DNA of 64,000 bases. Origin: Flavobacterium sp. UBA7665 (GTDB lineage Bacteria > Bacteroidota > Bacteroidia > Flavobacteriales > Flavobacteriaceae). The translations under genes and the position numbers were made by a program. The notes below the pieces were generated by a model. It searched no databases, was not told the origin of the DNA, and saw only the letters and a program-made list of their open reading frames with translations. Shown one piece after another: positions 1 through 10,000 of the stretch. The stretch is from contig DLHP01000033.1 in NCBI GenBank assembly GCA_002483285.1, forward strand, positions 1 through 64,000. The letters run 5' to 3'. How positions within the stretch are numbered: position 1 is the stretch's first letter; the number at the start of each line of letters is the position of its first letter.

Positions 1-25
1 TTGTTTCTTTTTCAAAAGAAATAGA

Positions 26-60
26 CCCGATAGCGAATACTTTTTGGGAGCCGCGATGCA
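26..60. repeat. possible degenerate half-copy of the dispersed hairpin repeat
   Basis: The stretch reads like one end of the dispersed hairpin element found at 2043-2110, in the opposite orientation: CCCGATAGC followed by ATAC and a T-rich run ending in GGG. The partner arm is not recognisable, so this is either a decayed copy or chance. Bases 1-144 hold no gene that I can see, and only this weak match lies upstream of bioD. Confidence 0.3.
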
Positions 61-144
61 AAGAAAATTTGACCTAAAACAAAAGAAGAATTTTTTTGCA
101 ATCAACACCAAAGAAAAATCCGAACTTTGCCTCAAACAAATCCC

Positions 145-762
145 ATGAAACTATTCATTACCGGAATCGGTACCGACGTCGGCAAAACCATCGCCTCAGC
201 CATCATCACAGAGGCGCTGCAAGCCGACTACTGGAAACCCATCCAAGCCGGTGACCTCGACCATTCCGACAGCCACAAAATAAAAACGTTGTTGTCCAAT
301 CTTAAAACGGTCATCCATCCCAACAGCTATGCGTTGCAAACGCCGGCAAGTCCGCATCTTGCAGCGCAAATAGACAATATCCAAATCGACCTCAAAAAAA
401 TCACCGCACCCAAAACCAAAAACCATTTGGTGATTGAAGGAGCTGGCGGTGTGCTCGTTCCAATTAATGACACGCAAACCGTGATCGATTTGATCCAGCC
501 CGACTATAAAGTGATTGTCGTGTCGCGGCATTACCTGGGCAGCATCAACCACACACTGCTCACTATCGAGGCTTTGCGCGCCCGAAACCTTACTATTGCG
601 GGAATCGTCTTCAACGGAGACCATGCGCCATCCGAGCAAATCATCCTGAACAAAACCCAAATTCCACTAATCGGAACCATTGGCAATGAGCCCTACTTTG
701 ACCAAAACGTCATTGCAGAATACGCCGAGCTGTTCCGCGAAAATTTATTGAAACTGTCATGA
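145..762 (+). CDS. bioD: dethiobiotin synthetase BioD
   Basis: ATP-dependent dethiobiotin synthetase. It carboxylates 7,8-diaminopelargonate and closes the ureido ring, the next-to-last step of biotin synthesis, in the cytosol. The protein opens directly with the family P-loop GIGTDVGKT (residues 7-15), has the KPIQAGD segment near residue 31, and carries EGAGG near residue 100. The length of 205 residues is normal. An in-frame TTG at 127 would add six residues, but the ATG at 145 puts the P-loop where the family has it. The stop overlaps the bioA start by four bases (ATGA), so the two genes are translationally coupled. Confidence 0.95.
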   Translation: MKLFITGIGTDVGKTIASAIITEALQADYWKPIQAGDLDHSDSHKIKTLLSNLKTVIHPNSYALQTPASPHLAAQIDNIQIDLKKITAPKTKNHLVIEGAGGVLVPINDTQTVIDLIQPDYKVIVVSRHYLGSINHTLLTIEALRARNLTIAGIVFNGDHAPSEQIILNKTQIPLIGTIGNEPYFDQNVIAEYAELFRENLLKLS

Positions 763-2030
763 GCCTTACCCAAAAAGACCAGCAATACCTTTGGCATCCG
801 TACACCCAGCACAAAACTGCGGCGCCGCCCATTGCCATTGTAAAAGGCGAAGGCGCGTTGCTTTGGGATGAAAACGGCAAGGAATACATCGATGCGATTG
901 CCTCCTGGTGGGTGAATCCGTTTGGGCATTCCAACCGTTTCATAGCCGATGCGATTTACACACAACTCACCACACTCGAACACGTCCTGTTTGGCGGTTT
1001 TACACACGAACCCGCCGTTTTGCTCGCCGAAAAACTCCAGGCCATTTTGCCATCCAACCAAAAGAAAATCTTCTTTTCAGACAACGGTTCGACCTCTGTA
1101 GAAGTCGCGATCAAAGTCGCCTTGCAATACTTCTATAATAAAGGAGAACAACGCAAGACCATCATCGCTTTCGAAAATGCCTTCCACGGCGACACTTTTG
1201 CGGCTATGGCTGCGAGTGGGATTTCGTTTTATACGCAGGCTTTCCAAGGAATGTTTATCGATGTGGTGCGCATTCCCGTTCCCGTAAAAGGGCAGGAGCA
1301 GGTGAGTTTTGCTGCGCTCGAAAAAGCGATTTCGGCCCACGATTGCGCAGCGTTTATTTTTGAACCGCTCGTACAAGGCGCCGCCGGAATGGTGATGTAT
1401 GAGCCCGAATCACTCGACCGATTAATCGAAATCTGCCAACAAAACCAAGTGCTCACGATTGCCGACGAAGTCATGACGGGTTTCGGTAAAACCGGCAAAA
1501 ACTTCGCCTGCGATTACATCCGCAAGCAACCCGACATGCTTTGCCTGTCTAAAGCGCTTACGGGCGGCACGATCCCCATGGCCATCACGACGTTTACCCA
1601 GCAACTTTTCGACGGTTTTTACAGCGACGACATCAACAAGGCGCTATTCCACGGCCACACGTTTACGGCAAATCCAACGGGCTGTGCCGCGGCTTTGGCC
1701 AGTCTCGAACTACTGCAAACCGATGCGATGCAAGCCCATATTTCACGCGTCAACCAAAGCCATCTCGCTTTTAAGAAACGCATCGAAAACCATCCGAAAG
1801 TCACGACTACACGGGTGCTCGGCGTTATTTTCGCACTCGAAATCGCAACCGATTCGGCGGCAAGTTACTACGGCACTTTGCGCAACAAACTCTACGATTT
1901 CTTTATCGAAAACGGCGTAATCCTGCGTCCGGTGGGCAACATCGTTTATGTTCTACCGCCATATGTAATCAGCCAGCAACAGCTCGACAAAGTTTACGAA
2001 GTCGTAGAAAAAGCCTTGGAAATAGTTTAA
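759..2030 (+). CDS. bioA: adenosylmethionine-8-amino-7-oxononanoate aminotransferase BioA
   Basis: PLP-dependent class III aminotransferase that converts 7-keto-8-aminopelargonate to 7,8-diaminopelargonate, the substrate of the neighbouring BioD. It has the N-terminal HPYTQH substrate-site motif (residues 13-18), SDNGSTSVE at about 107-115, the cofactor aspartate in ADEVMTGFGKTG (D236) and the PLP lysine K265 in LSKALTGG. The 423-residue length is typical. It overlaps bioD by four bases. bioB lies about 21 kb away on the other strand, and no bioF or bioC is in the window, so the pathway is split. Confidence 0.95.
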   Translation: MSLTQKDQQYLWHPYTQHKTAAPPIAIVKGEGALLWDENGKEYIDAIASWWVNPFGHSNRFIADAIYTQLTTLEHVLFGGFTHEPAVLLAEKLQAILPSNQKKIFFSDNGSTSVEVAIKVALQYFYNKGEQRKTIIAFENAFHGDTFAAMAASGISFYTQAFQGMFIDVVRIPVPVKGQEQVSFAALEKAISAHDCAAFIFEPLVQGAAGMVMYEPESLDRLIEICQQNQVLTIADEVMTGFGKTGKNFACDYIRKQPDMLCLSKALTGGTIPMAITTFTQQLFDGFYSDDINKALFHGHTFTANPTGCAAALASLELLQTDAMQAHISRVNQSHLAFKKRIENHPKVTTTRVLGVIFALEIATDSAASYYGTLRNKLYDFFIENGVILRPVGNIVYVLPPYVISQQQLDKVYEVVEKALEIV

Positions 2031-2042
2031 TTTTGCAGCTGT

Positions 2043-2110
2043 TCCCGCTATCCGTTATATCTTTGGCTTGCTAAAGAAGCAACCCAAAGGATACCACTGC
2101 TATCGGGGCT
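2043..2110 (+). repeat. dispersed hairpin repeat, copy A
   Basis: Short intergenic element between bioA and the ketosynthase gene. The conserved flanks are CCCGCTATCCG...TATCTTT on the left and AAAGGATACC...ATCGGGGCT on the right. Between them TTTGG pairs with CCAAA around a 20-base loop. Related copies lie at 33178-33274 (inverted), 34048-34164 and 56228-56323. Confidence 0.75.
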
Positions 2111-2143
2111 GCGCACTCAATTCCAATCCAATTTTCACAAACT

Positions 2144-3298
2144 TTGCCAGAAACGATTTCTATAACCGCTATTGCATCGCTATCCCCACTCGGAAACGAT
2201 CAGCAAACCATTTGGAAGAACTACCAAACCGACGCGCATTTTTTTAAGACGCACGATTTTGGGACACGAAAGGCACTTGCTGCTTTCCTTGACCACGATT
2301 CCAAAGGCATCATCGAAAACCTGCGCCAATCCGACCCCAAATACAAGTTCCTCGACCATTCGGTGCTGTACGCTATTGCTGCTTCGCGCAAAGCTGTGGA
2401 TGATGCAGGCTGGAGAAAAGACGAAGTTTTCGGGATCAACATCGGATCTTCACGCGGTGCGACGCATTTATTTGAAAAACATTACCGTGAATTCCTCGAT
2501 ACCCAAAAAGCACAAACCCTTGCTTCTCCCACGACGACTTTGGGTAACATCAGCTCTTGGGTGGCACATGACCTGCAAAGTGACGGGCCCGAAATCTCAC
2601 ATTCTATCACTTGTTCTACTGCGCTGCATGCACTGCTCAATGGCGTGGCGTGGTTGCGTTCCGGGATGGCCGATAAATTTCTCGTGGGTGGCAGCGAATC
2701 GCCATTGACCGATTTTACGATCGCGCAAATGCAGGCGCTCAAGATTTACGCACGGGACGACCAACCATTTCCGTGTCGCGCGTTCGACTTGGAGAAAACG
2801 CAAAACACAATGATTCTCGGAGAAGCCGCGGCCGTCTGTTGTCTCGAAGTAGGTGATAAGGAAAATGCGCTCGCGTACATTACCGGTTTGGGTTACGCTA
2901 CAGAAATATTGGCACACAATACCTCGATTTCGGCCGAGGCAGATTGTTTCCAGAAATCGATGCGCATGGCTTTAAAAAACACCGATATCTCGCAAGTAGA
3001 CGCGATTGTCATGCACGCACCGGGAACCAAAGCCGGCGACCTCACCGAATACAAGGCCATACAAAAGGTTTTCGGCGAAAGACTGCCGATGCTCACCACC
3101 AACAAATGGAAAACCGGCCACACTTTTGGCGCTTCGGGCATGCTCAATATTGAATTGGCGGTGCTCATGTTGCAACACCAGGAATTTATTGGTGTTCCGT
3201 TTGCGAAAAAGCAAATGCTTCGTAAGCCCATCCGGAAAGTTCTGGTCAATGCGGTGGGCTTTGGCGGAAACGCCGTGAGTGTGCTGCTTACCAAATAA
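2144..3298 (+). CDS. beta-ketoacyl-ACP synthase-like protein next to bioDA
   Basis: A thiolase-fold ketosynthase that should condense an acyl group with a malonyl unit on a carrier protein. The catalytic triad is complete: C157 in SITCSTA, H291 in MHAPGTKAGD and H326 in WKTGHTFGASG. At 384 residues it is slightly shorter than FabF. The start is a TTG at 2144; no ATG lies close, and the strand ISITAIASLSPLG that opens the KAS fold begins five residues in. It follows bioA after a dispersed repeat. A role in making the pimeloyl precursor of biotin or another specialised acyl chain is possible but is inferred only from position. The gene ends at a terminator-like hairpin (3299-3331). Confidence 0.85.
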   Translation: MPETISITAIASLSPLGNDQQTIWKNYQTDAHFFKTHDFGTRKALAAFLDHDSKGIIENLRQSDPKYKFLDHSVLYAIAASRKAVDDAGWRKDEVFGINIGSSRGATHLFEKHYREFLDTQKAQTLASPTTTLGNISSWVAHDLQSDGPEISHSITCSTALHALLNGVAWLRSGMADKFLVGGSESPLTDFTIAQMQALKIYARDDQPFPCRAFDLEKTQNTMILGEAAAVCCLEVGDKENALAYITGLGYATEILAHNTSISAEADCFQKSMRMALKNTDISQVDAIVMHAPGTKAGDLTEYKAIQKVFGERLPMLTTNKWKTGHTFGASGMLNIELAVLMLQHQEFIGVPFAKKQMLRKPIRKVLVNAVGFGGNAVSVLLTK

Positions 3299-3331
3299 AA
3301 AACCCGCTCACATTGCTGCAGCGGGTTTTTA
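3299..3331. terminator. bidirectional terminator between ketosynthase gene and orphan CTD gene
   Basis: AACCCGCT (3301-3308) pairs with AGCGGGTT (3320-3327), flanked by an A run on the left and a T run on the right. It can therefore end both the plus-strand ketosynthase transcript and the minus-strand gene at 3352-3795. Confidence 0.85.
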
Positions 3332-3351
3332 GAGACTTGGGGCTATTCAAA

Positions 3352-3795
3352 CTAATTCAAAACTATATTCCTGGAAGCGGAGGTGTTGTTGTCAAACAAC
3401 GCCTTTACAACGACGAGCTGTCTGGGAGCGTCCAGTGCCGGTGTCTTGTATTCATATTGGTAGATGCCGTTGGCGCTGAATAAGACCCGTCCTGATAAGT
3501 CATAGACTCCGACAGAAACGATCAATTTAGACGAACTCACTGCAACACTTTTGTTTTTTGAAAACGCGTTGTAACTCGCGGTCGTCGTCGATGGATTTCC
3601 CGGAACTTCCGAGACCGTACTTTCTGGCTGTACTTGGACGGCAGGCGCTGCCGATCGCGAAGCGCTTTGCGCTTGTGCAGTTTCTACATTGAATAATAAC
3701 AACACTGCAATGATGATAATCAGGTGCAGGTAATTGAAGGTGAACTTTGCAGTTTTTGCAATTTTAGAGTTCGGGTTAATGGTAATGTTTTTCAT
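3352..3795 (-). CDS. short secreted protein consisting mostly of a T9SS sorting domain
   Basis: A 147-residue protein. It has an N-terminal signal peptide (hydrophobic run LHLIIIIAVLLLF, cleavage after AQA about residue 42), a short low-complexity linker rich in Ser/Ala/Val, and a C-terminal sorting domain with VGVYDLSGRVLF and the ending RNIVLN. The C-terminus closely parallels that of the giant adhesin encoded next to it (YDLLGREVY... KKVILN), and so do the signal peptide and the promoter region. It looks like an internally deleted sister of that adhesin: the export signals remain, the passenger is gone. It may be a remnant, or a small protein attached to the surface by T9SS. No other function can be read from it. 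Confidence 0.75.
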   Translation of the reverse strand: MKNITINPNSKIAKTAKFTFNYLHLIIIIAVLLLFNVETAQAQSASRSAAPAVQVQPESTVSEVPGNPSTTTASYNAFSKNKSVAVSSSKLIVSVGVYDLSGRVLFSANGIYQYEYKTPALDAPRQLVVVKALFDNNTSASRNIVLN

Positions 3796-3838
3796 GAGAC
3801 TTAGGGGTTAAGATTTGTATTTGGGTGAAATCATCGTT

Positions 3839-3870
3839 CAAATGTAACATTTAATCGATGAAATACACAA
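3839..3870 (-). promoter_or_regulatory. promoter of the orphan CTD gene
   Basis: Minus strand TACATTTG (complement of 3839-3846) fits the Bacteroidota -7 box, with TTG (complement of 3868-3870) 21 bases further upstream. The region to about 3905 is similar to the promoter of the giant adhesin (10288-10352), including the shared run TCGATGAAATACACAAA. The rest of 3796-4036 is AT-rich and holds no gene. Confidence 0.6.
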
Positions 3871-4036
3871 ATTTTACAATGAAATATTTATTTTCCTACA
3901 AAAAAATTTTCCGGATTTTTGACGACTTGATTTTAAATATTTGAAAATCAATTGTTTACAAAATAAAAAGTAAAAAAAATTATTGTAAGAAAAATAGCTC
4001 TTTGCGAGTGTTAATCGGTTAAATATCAAACGCCAA

Positions 4037-4070
4037 CAAAAAACCCGCTGTTTTGTGGCAGCGGGTTTTT
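4037..4070 (-). terminator. terminator of the giant adhesin gene
   Basis: AACCCGCTG (4042-4050) pairs with CAGCGGGTT (4059-4067). Read on the minus strand, the hairpin is followed by a run of T, just after the adhesin stop codon. Confidence 0.85.
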
Positions 4071-4090
4071 AAGATTTGGGGGTATTAACA

Positions 4091-7000
4091 CTAATTCAAA
4101 ATGACTTTTTTAGATGCGGAGATATTGTTCTCGAACCTGGCTTTTACAATGAGTACCTGGTTGGATAAATTCAATACAGGCGTTTTGTAATCCCGGGCAT
4201 AGATATTGCCGGCGTTGTATACTTCCCTGCCGAGCAAATCATAGATCTTTACAGATACCATTGTTTTGGTCGAATGGAGGTAAACCTGTTTGTGGTTTGT
4301 GTACACCGTAAAATCTACAGTGCTTGTCATTGGGTTGTTGGTTGCCAAAGCCGTCCCGTCATTGTATCGGATTTCAAAGCGGTTATCGAAGGTCCCCGAT
4401 TCTGTTGTGAACGTGTAAACACCTGCTTTAAGGTTCTGCGTTACATTCAGGAGTTTGTCTACCAAATACACGTTTTGATTTTCAAACAAGCCATCAAAAT
4501 TTTCGATTGCTATGGTGTAGCTTCCGGCCACAGAGGTCTTGTAACCCAAAGGGACCACGTCGGTTGCGGCAAAAGGCAACGCCCTTCCCTGGATTGAATA
4601 GGTGTCGGTGCCAATCAAAGAATACATAGAGAGTACGTTTCCGGTTGCCATCGGCTTGCCGTCGTACATCGTATCGTAACCATCGGTCGCACCGGTCAAA
4701 TACCCAATAAGAATTTGATTGTAAGCGCCTTGAGCGTTGGAGATATTCACCCAGATGCGGTTCTTTACAATATCATTGGTTGCGGAAATTGCGGCAGTCG
4801 TTTGATTCACACGGTAAAAACGGTCATTGCTTCCCGCAACGCGCATGCTGTTTTTAAACGATGCGGTATAAGTCCCGTTTGAAAGTCCCGTTGCCGCTTC
4901 AATAAAGAAACCTTGTCCTGATGCGATTTTCCCGTCTGGCACAATTCCACCAGAAATGGCAGGAGTTGCCGTGGTGACGCCGCCGGTGAGGTTGTATTTT
5001 GCATAGTCGTCTGCAGTATAGTTGTACAGGTTGTTACCGGGAAGCGTGCTGCTGATTGCGGTGTTGTGTGTCCAGAGGTAAACCGTTCCGTTTACGATGC
5101 CCGCATTGGCAGGATCGGTCAGGAATAAGTCGATGTCAATCGCCGACGGATACGGATTCCCGATGAGGTTCATTGTCCCAGCTCCTTTTTGGATGGTCAC
5201 CGGAACCAAGCCGGTATTCGGCACGCCATTGAAAGTACCTTCATAAACACCCGAGGTTGCGTTGGCGAGGCTCCAGCCTTGCGGTGCCCGTACAATATAA
5301 CCTTTGCCCGGGGTCATCACGTCTACGCCGCCTAAACTTACGGCCCAGTTGTTAATCAGCGGGTTGAAGCTGTAAAATTTATCGTTCAATGTATTGGGTG
5401 ACAACTCATTGAGTTTCCAGCCTTGCACCGGGGAAGCCCAATACGTATAATCATATAATTTCATGGGTTTCGAATTCCGAAATACGTTGACCTTACCGAT
5501 GTTCGTAGCCGAATCATCCACCTGGACAATACTGCCTTTGTCTTTTACAATAATGTTCGCCGTGGGATCAACCACCAATGAAGTCTGTACAATGAGGTTG
5601 CTGCCCGAATTGATCGTTAGCGTCGTGGCACCCGAAACCTGGCAGGAACAAACGTTCAGGTCAGAAGCCAACGTGAGGTTGCTCGAGATAATTACAGAAC
5701 TCGTTGCGGTTGGTGTTCCGCTCCAGGTCCCGTTGTAAGTGATGGCTGCGGGAACGGTAACGCCCACCGGTGCGGTGTATTTCACATCGCAAGTTTGGTA
5801 TTGAACGACGGCGCGGTAGTATCGTGTGCTGCTGATAGTTCCCATATCGGCGCTCGATAGTATGGTGTTCGTTGAGACGATATCGGTCACCCCGCTCGTA
5901 AAAGCTGCATCATTGGCATACTGCCACTTGATGACATTACCGACATTCGCCGACAGCGTAATGGCCGACGGGCTGTTGTTCCTACAAATCGTACTCGTAG
6001 GTGTACTCAAGGTTCCCGCGGTCGTTCCGGTATTGACGGTAACGGTTTGCGAAACTCCGGTAGTCGTCGTGTTGCATAAGGCATCTACCCTTCTTACCCA
6101 ATACGTCGTTGTAACCGTAGGACTTGCGCTGATCGACGCTGTGGTGGCGCCCGCAATAATGTTGCTTCCTACAATTCCAGTTCCCCATTCGTAAGATCCG
6201 CCTGCCGCCAAAGTGCCTCCGGTGGCTGTGAGTGTGGTGGTGTTGCCCGAGCAAAGTGTGGTTGTTCCAGCGATCGCGGTAGGAGCCGTAGAATCGACAT
6301 TGGTTTTGGTCAAAGTCAAAGCCACGTTAGCATTTCCGGCATTTTCGCGCACACGGATTTCGATGGTTGAAGTCGAATTTAACGTGTAACTGCCAATAGC
6401 GCCGTTGCAAGTGTTTGCGCCACTCCAATCGATACATGACCAAACTTGCGTTCCATTGATGTAAACTTGCGTGGCATCATCCCAGTTCGCCAACGCGATG
6501 GTATAAGTTCCGCAAGGGAAACCGCTTCGTTTAAGCGCCATTGTAAAATTGTCAGCAGGAACGGTGCAACCTGTCCAGCCCGCCGAACTCGATGGCGAAG
6601 CAGTACTCGCCCAACTGTTGGTTCCGTTTTGGGTATCTACGCCCAAAGTATTTACCGAATAATATCCGGCGTAAATAGCGGTGGCTAAAGTAATATCGCC
6701 CGTAGAATAGCCGTAAACATTCCAAACATTATTCCCAAAAACCGCCGGATTTCCCGCTGGTGTGATGGTAATGCTTGTAGTGGTTCCGGTCGTATAACTG
6801 CTGCAGGAAGCATCGTACCTCCTCACCCAGTAAGTCGTCGTTGCCGTCGGCGTAACGTTGATTGAAATCCCGGTTCCTGCAATAATGTTGCTGCCCACAA
6901 CCGATCCCGTTCCCCATTGGTAGCTCGCGCCAGTTGCAGCGGTTCCGCCAGTCGCCGTTAAGGTGTAGGTGGTTCCCGGACAGCTCGCGCTCGCGCCACC

Positions 7001-10000
7001 AGAGATGCCTGTTGGTGCGGTAGAAAGTGCGTTGACGGTAATAGATACCGTAGGTCCGCCGGTTTGGGTGTTGCATGGTGCAGGATCAATTCTCCTGACC
7101 CAATACACCGTTGAACTGGTAGGATTCACTGTGATCGAAACCGTGTTTCCACTGATGGGATTCGACCCCACGGTATAACCCGTTCCCCATTGGTAGGTCG
7201 CGCCGGTTGCGGCAGTTCCGCCGGTTGCGGTCAAAGTAACGCTTGCTCCACTGCAAACTGTGGTCGCCGAAGCCGTGATTCCCGTCGGCGCCGTAGAGGG
7301 CGAAGCCGCCGTAATGGTAATCGATGCTGCAGCAGTATTGCTACTACAAGGCGTATTGTCGACGATGCGCACCCAGTAAGTCGTGGTTGCGGTTGGATTG
7401 ATGTAATACGAAGCACTGTTGGCTCCGCCGATAATGTTGCTGCCCACGGTTCCGGTTCCCCATTGGTAAGACGCGCTGCTTCCTAAGGTTCCCCCATTGG
7501 CTGTAAGGTTGGTTCCGCCCGTGCCAAAACAAAGAGAAGTCGAACCAGCCGAAATTGAAGTGGGTGCTACAGAAGGTTGGTTGACGTTAAGGTATACCTG
7601 CGACCCGCTGGTTTGCGTATTACAAGGTGCCGGGTCAATCCGTCTCACCCAATAAGATCCTGATACGGCTGGATTCACCACAATCGAAGCGCCCGATTGA
7701 CCTGAAATAATATTGCTTCCCACGCTGCTTCCGGATCCCCATTGGTAAACGGCGCCCGTTCCCATGGTTCCGCCGCTGGCTGTCAGGGTGACATTAGCAC
7801 TTCTGCAGACTGTCGTAGCACTCGTGGCGATACTCGGATTGGTTGAAGGGGTAGAAACCGTTACCGTTTGGGTAATTGCCGCCGTGTTGGTAGAGCAAGG
7901 GCTTCCGTCTACAATCCTGACCCAGTAAGTGGTCGTTGCCGTTGGGCTTGGATAGTACGAAACGCTGTTGGCTCCGCCGATAATATTGCTGCCTACGATT
8001 CCTGTTCCCCATTGGTAAGCGGCATTGGTTCCGAGCGTTCCGCCTATGGCAGTCAACTGGATATTGGTTCCGCTGCAACTAGTTGTTACGCTATTGATAG
8101 CAGTTGGCGCCACCGATGGCTGGTTCACAGTTATGGTGATATTCACACCAGGCGTTTGCGTGTTGCAAGGCGCCGGATCGACCCTTCGCACCCAATAGCC
8201 GCCCGAAGCGTTAGGAGCAACGCTGAGGGTAGCGCTGGTTTGTCCGGCAATAATATTGCTTCCTGCGGTGTAACCGGTTCCCCATTGGTACGATCCGCCA
8301 ACGGCCAATGTACCTCCGTTTGCGGTCAGGGTAATGGTGGTTCCCCGGCAGATCGTGGTGCTTGGTGTGGTAATACTCGTAGGGTTTGTAGAAGGTGTTG
8401 CTACTGTAATAGTTTGCGTTGCACCTGCTGTAGTAAGGTTGCATGGGCTGCCGTCGACCCTTCTGACCCAATAAGTGGTTGTGGTGGTGGGGTTGATATA
8501 ATACGATGAACTGGTCGCCCCGGCAATGATGTTGCTGCCTACTGTGGCTCCCGTTCCCCATTGGTAGGTCGCACCGGGTGCTTCATAGCCGCCGGTTGCG
8601 TTGAGTGTGGTTCCACCGGTTCCCGTACATAAAGAAGTAGCACCCGAAATTCCGGTTGGGGCTGTAGAAAAATTGGTACAGGCCACATACGAGAATGAAA
8701 CCCGCGATTCGCCGCCTTGTTCGTAGTATTCCAGTACGAGGTTGGTATTGCCGCTGAGGTAAAATTGCGAAGAGGTCGAAGTTACGTATCCATGGTCGAC
8801 AAAGTTGTTGATGACGAAAGTCGCGCCACCATCGAGGCTCAATCGGTAACCGTCATCGCCGCCCACCGTAAAAGTGTAATAGCCTGCGGTGAAATTTTTC
8901 TGCATTTTAAAACGGATGGAAAAGCGATCGGCATAAGTCTCGCACAAGTTCGGTCCGGCGAGGGCGCCGCCTCCTAGGCTTTGGTCGAAAGTTTCGGTTT
9001 GTGTTACATAACCGCGGTAAGTGGCCGTAAAGGCATTCGATGGCGGATTCGATAAATCCATAGCGCTATACACATAGCCAATCCACGAGCCCGATCCATA
9101 AGCAGTCTGGTTTCCAGCCGGAATATTGACCGTCACCGTCACCGTGGCCGCATTGGTGTATGCCGAGCACGGAGCCGTGTTGGTGCGCCTTACCCAGTAG
9201 GTTGTCGTGGCCGATGGCGTGATATTTAAGGTAGCTGCAGTTTGCTCTGAAATGATGTTCGACCCGACTGCTCCCGTTCCCCACTGGTAAGCAGCGCCCG
9301 TTCCCAAAGTTCCGCCGTTCGCTGTTAAAGTTGTGCTGTTACCAAGACAAAGTGTGGTGGTTCCGGTAATAGAAGTTGGGTCGGATGAAGCCGCCGTTAC
9401 TGTAACGACCTGCGTAACGCCAGCAGTGATGGTGTTGCATGGGCTCGGATCGAGGCGACGCACCCAGTAAGTGGTCGAGGCGGTTGGATTCACCGTGATT
9501 GACGACGCAGTCTGACCTGCAATAATGTTAGACCCTACGGTAGTTCCGGTTCCCCATTGGTAGGTTGTCCCGCTTATTGAAGTGCCACCTGTGGCGGTGA
9601 GTGTAGTGCTCGTGCCGCTGCAGATGCTGTTGGTTCCTGAGATTGAGGTAGGCGCAGTAGAATAAGTCGTACAGGCCACATAAGAAAAGCTCACGCGTGA
9701 TTCACCGCCCTGATCGTAGTTCTCGAGGACTAGGTTTATAGAACCGCTTAGGTAAAACGTGGCCGAGCTGGTTTGGTAGGCGTGGTAATTCCAGTCTGAT
9801 ATCGCAAAACTACTTCCACCATCGAGGCTAAGCCTTACGCCATCATCGCCGCCGATTGTAAACGTGTAGTAGCCCGCCGTGAAGTTTTTGATCATCTTGA
9901 AGCGGTACGCCATCATGTCGGTATAAGATCCGCAGACGTTGGTACCCGAGATCGCGCCATTACCCAAATTCTGGTCAAAGGTTTCTGGTTGCGTAACATA

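Noticed and set aside
7868..8509. Long antisense frames inside the giant adhesin and other surface genes (also 12056-12775, 15511-16203, 20448-21317)
   Set aside because: They are shadows of Gly/Thr/Ser-rich coding sequence; the sense strand gives the full domain series.
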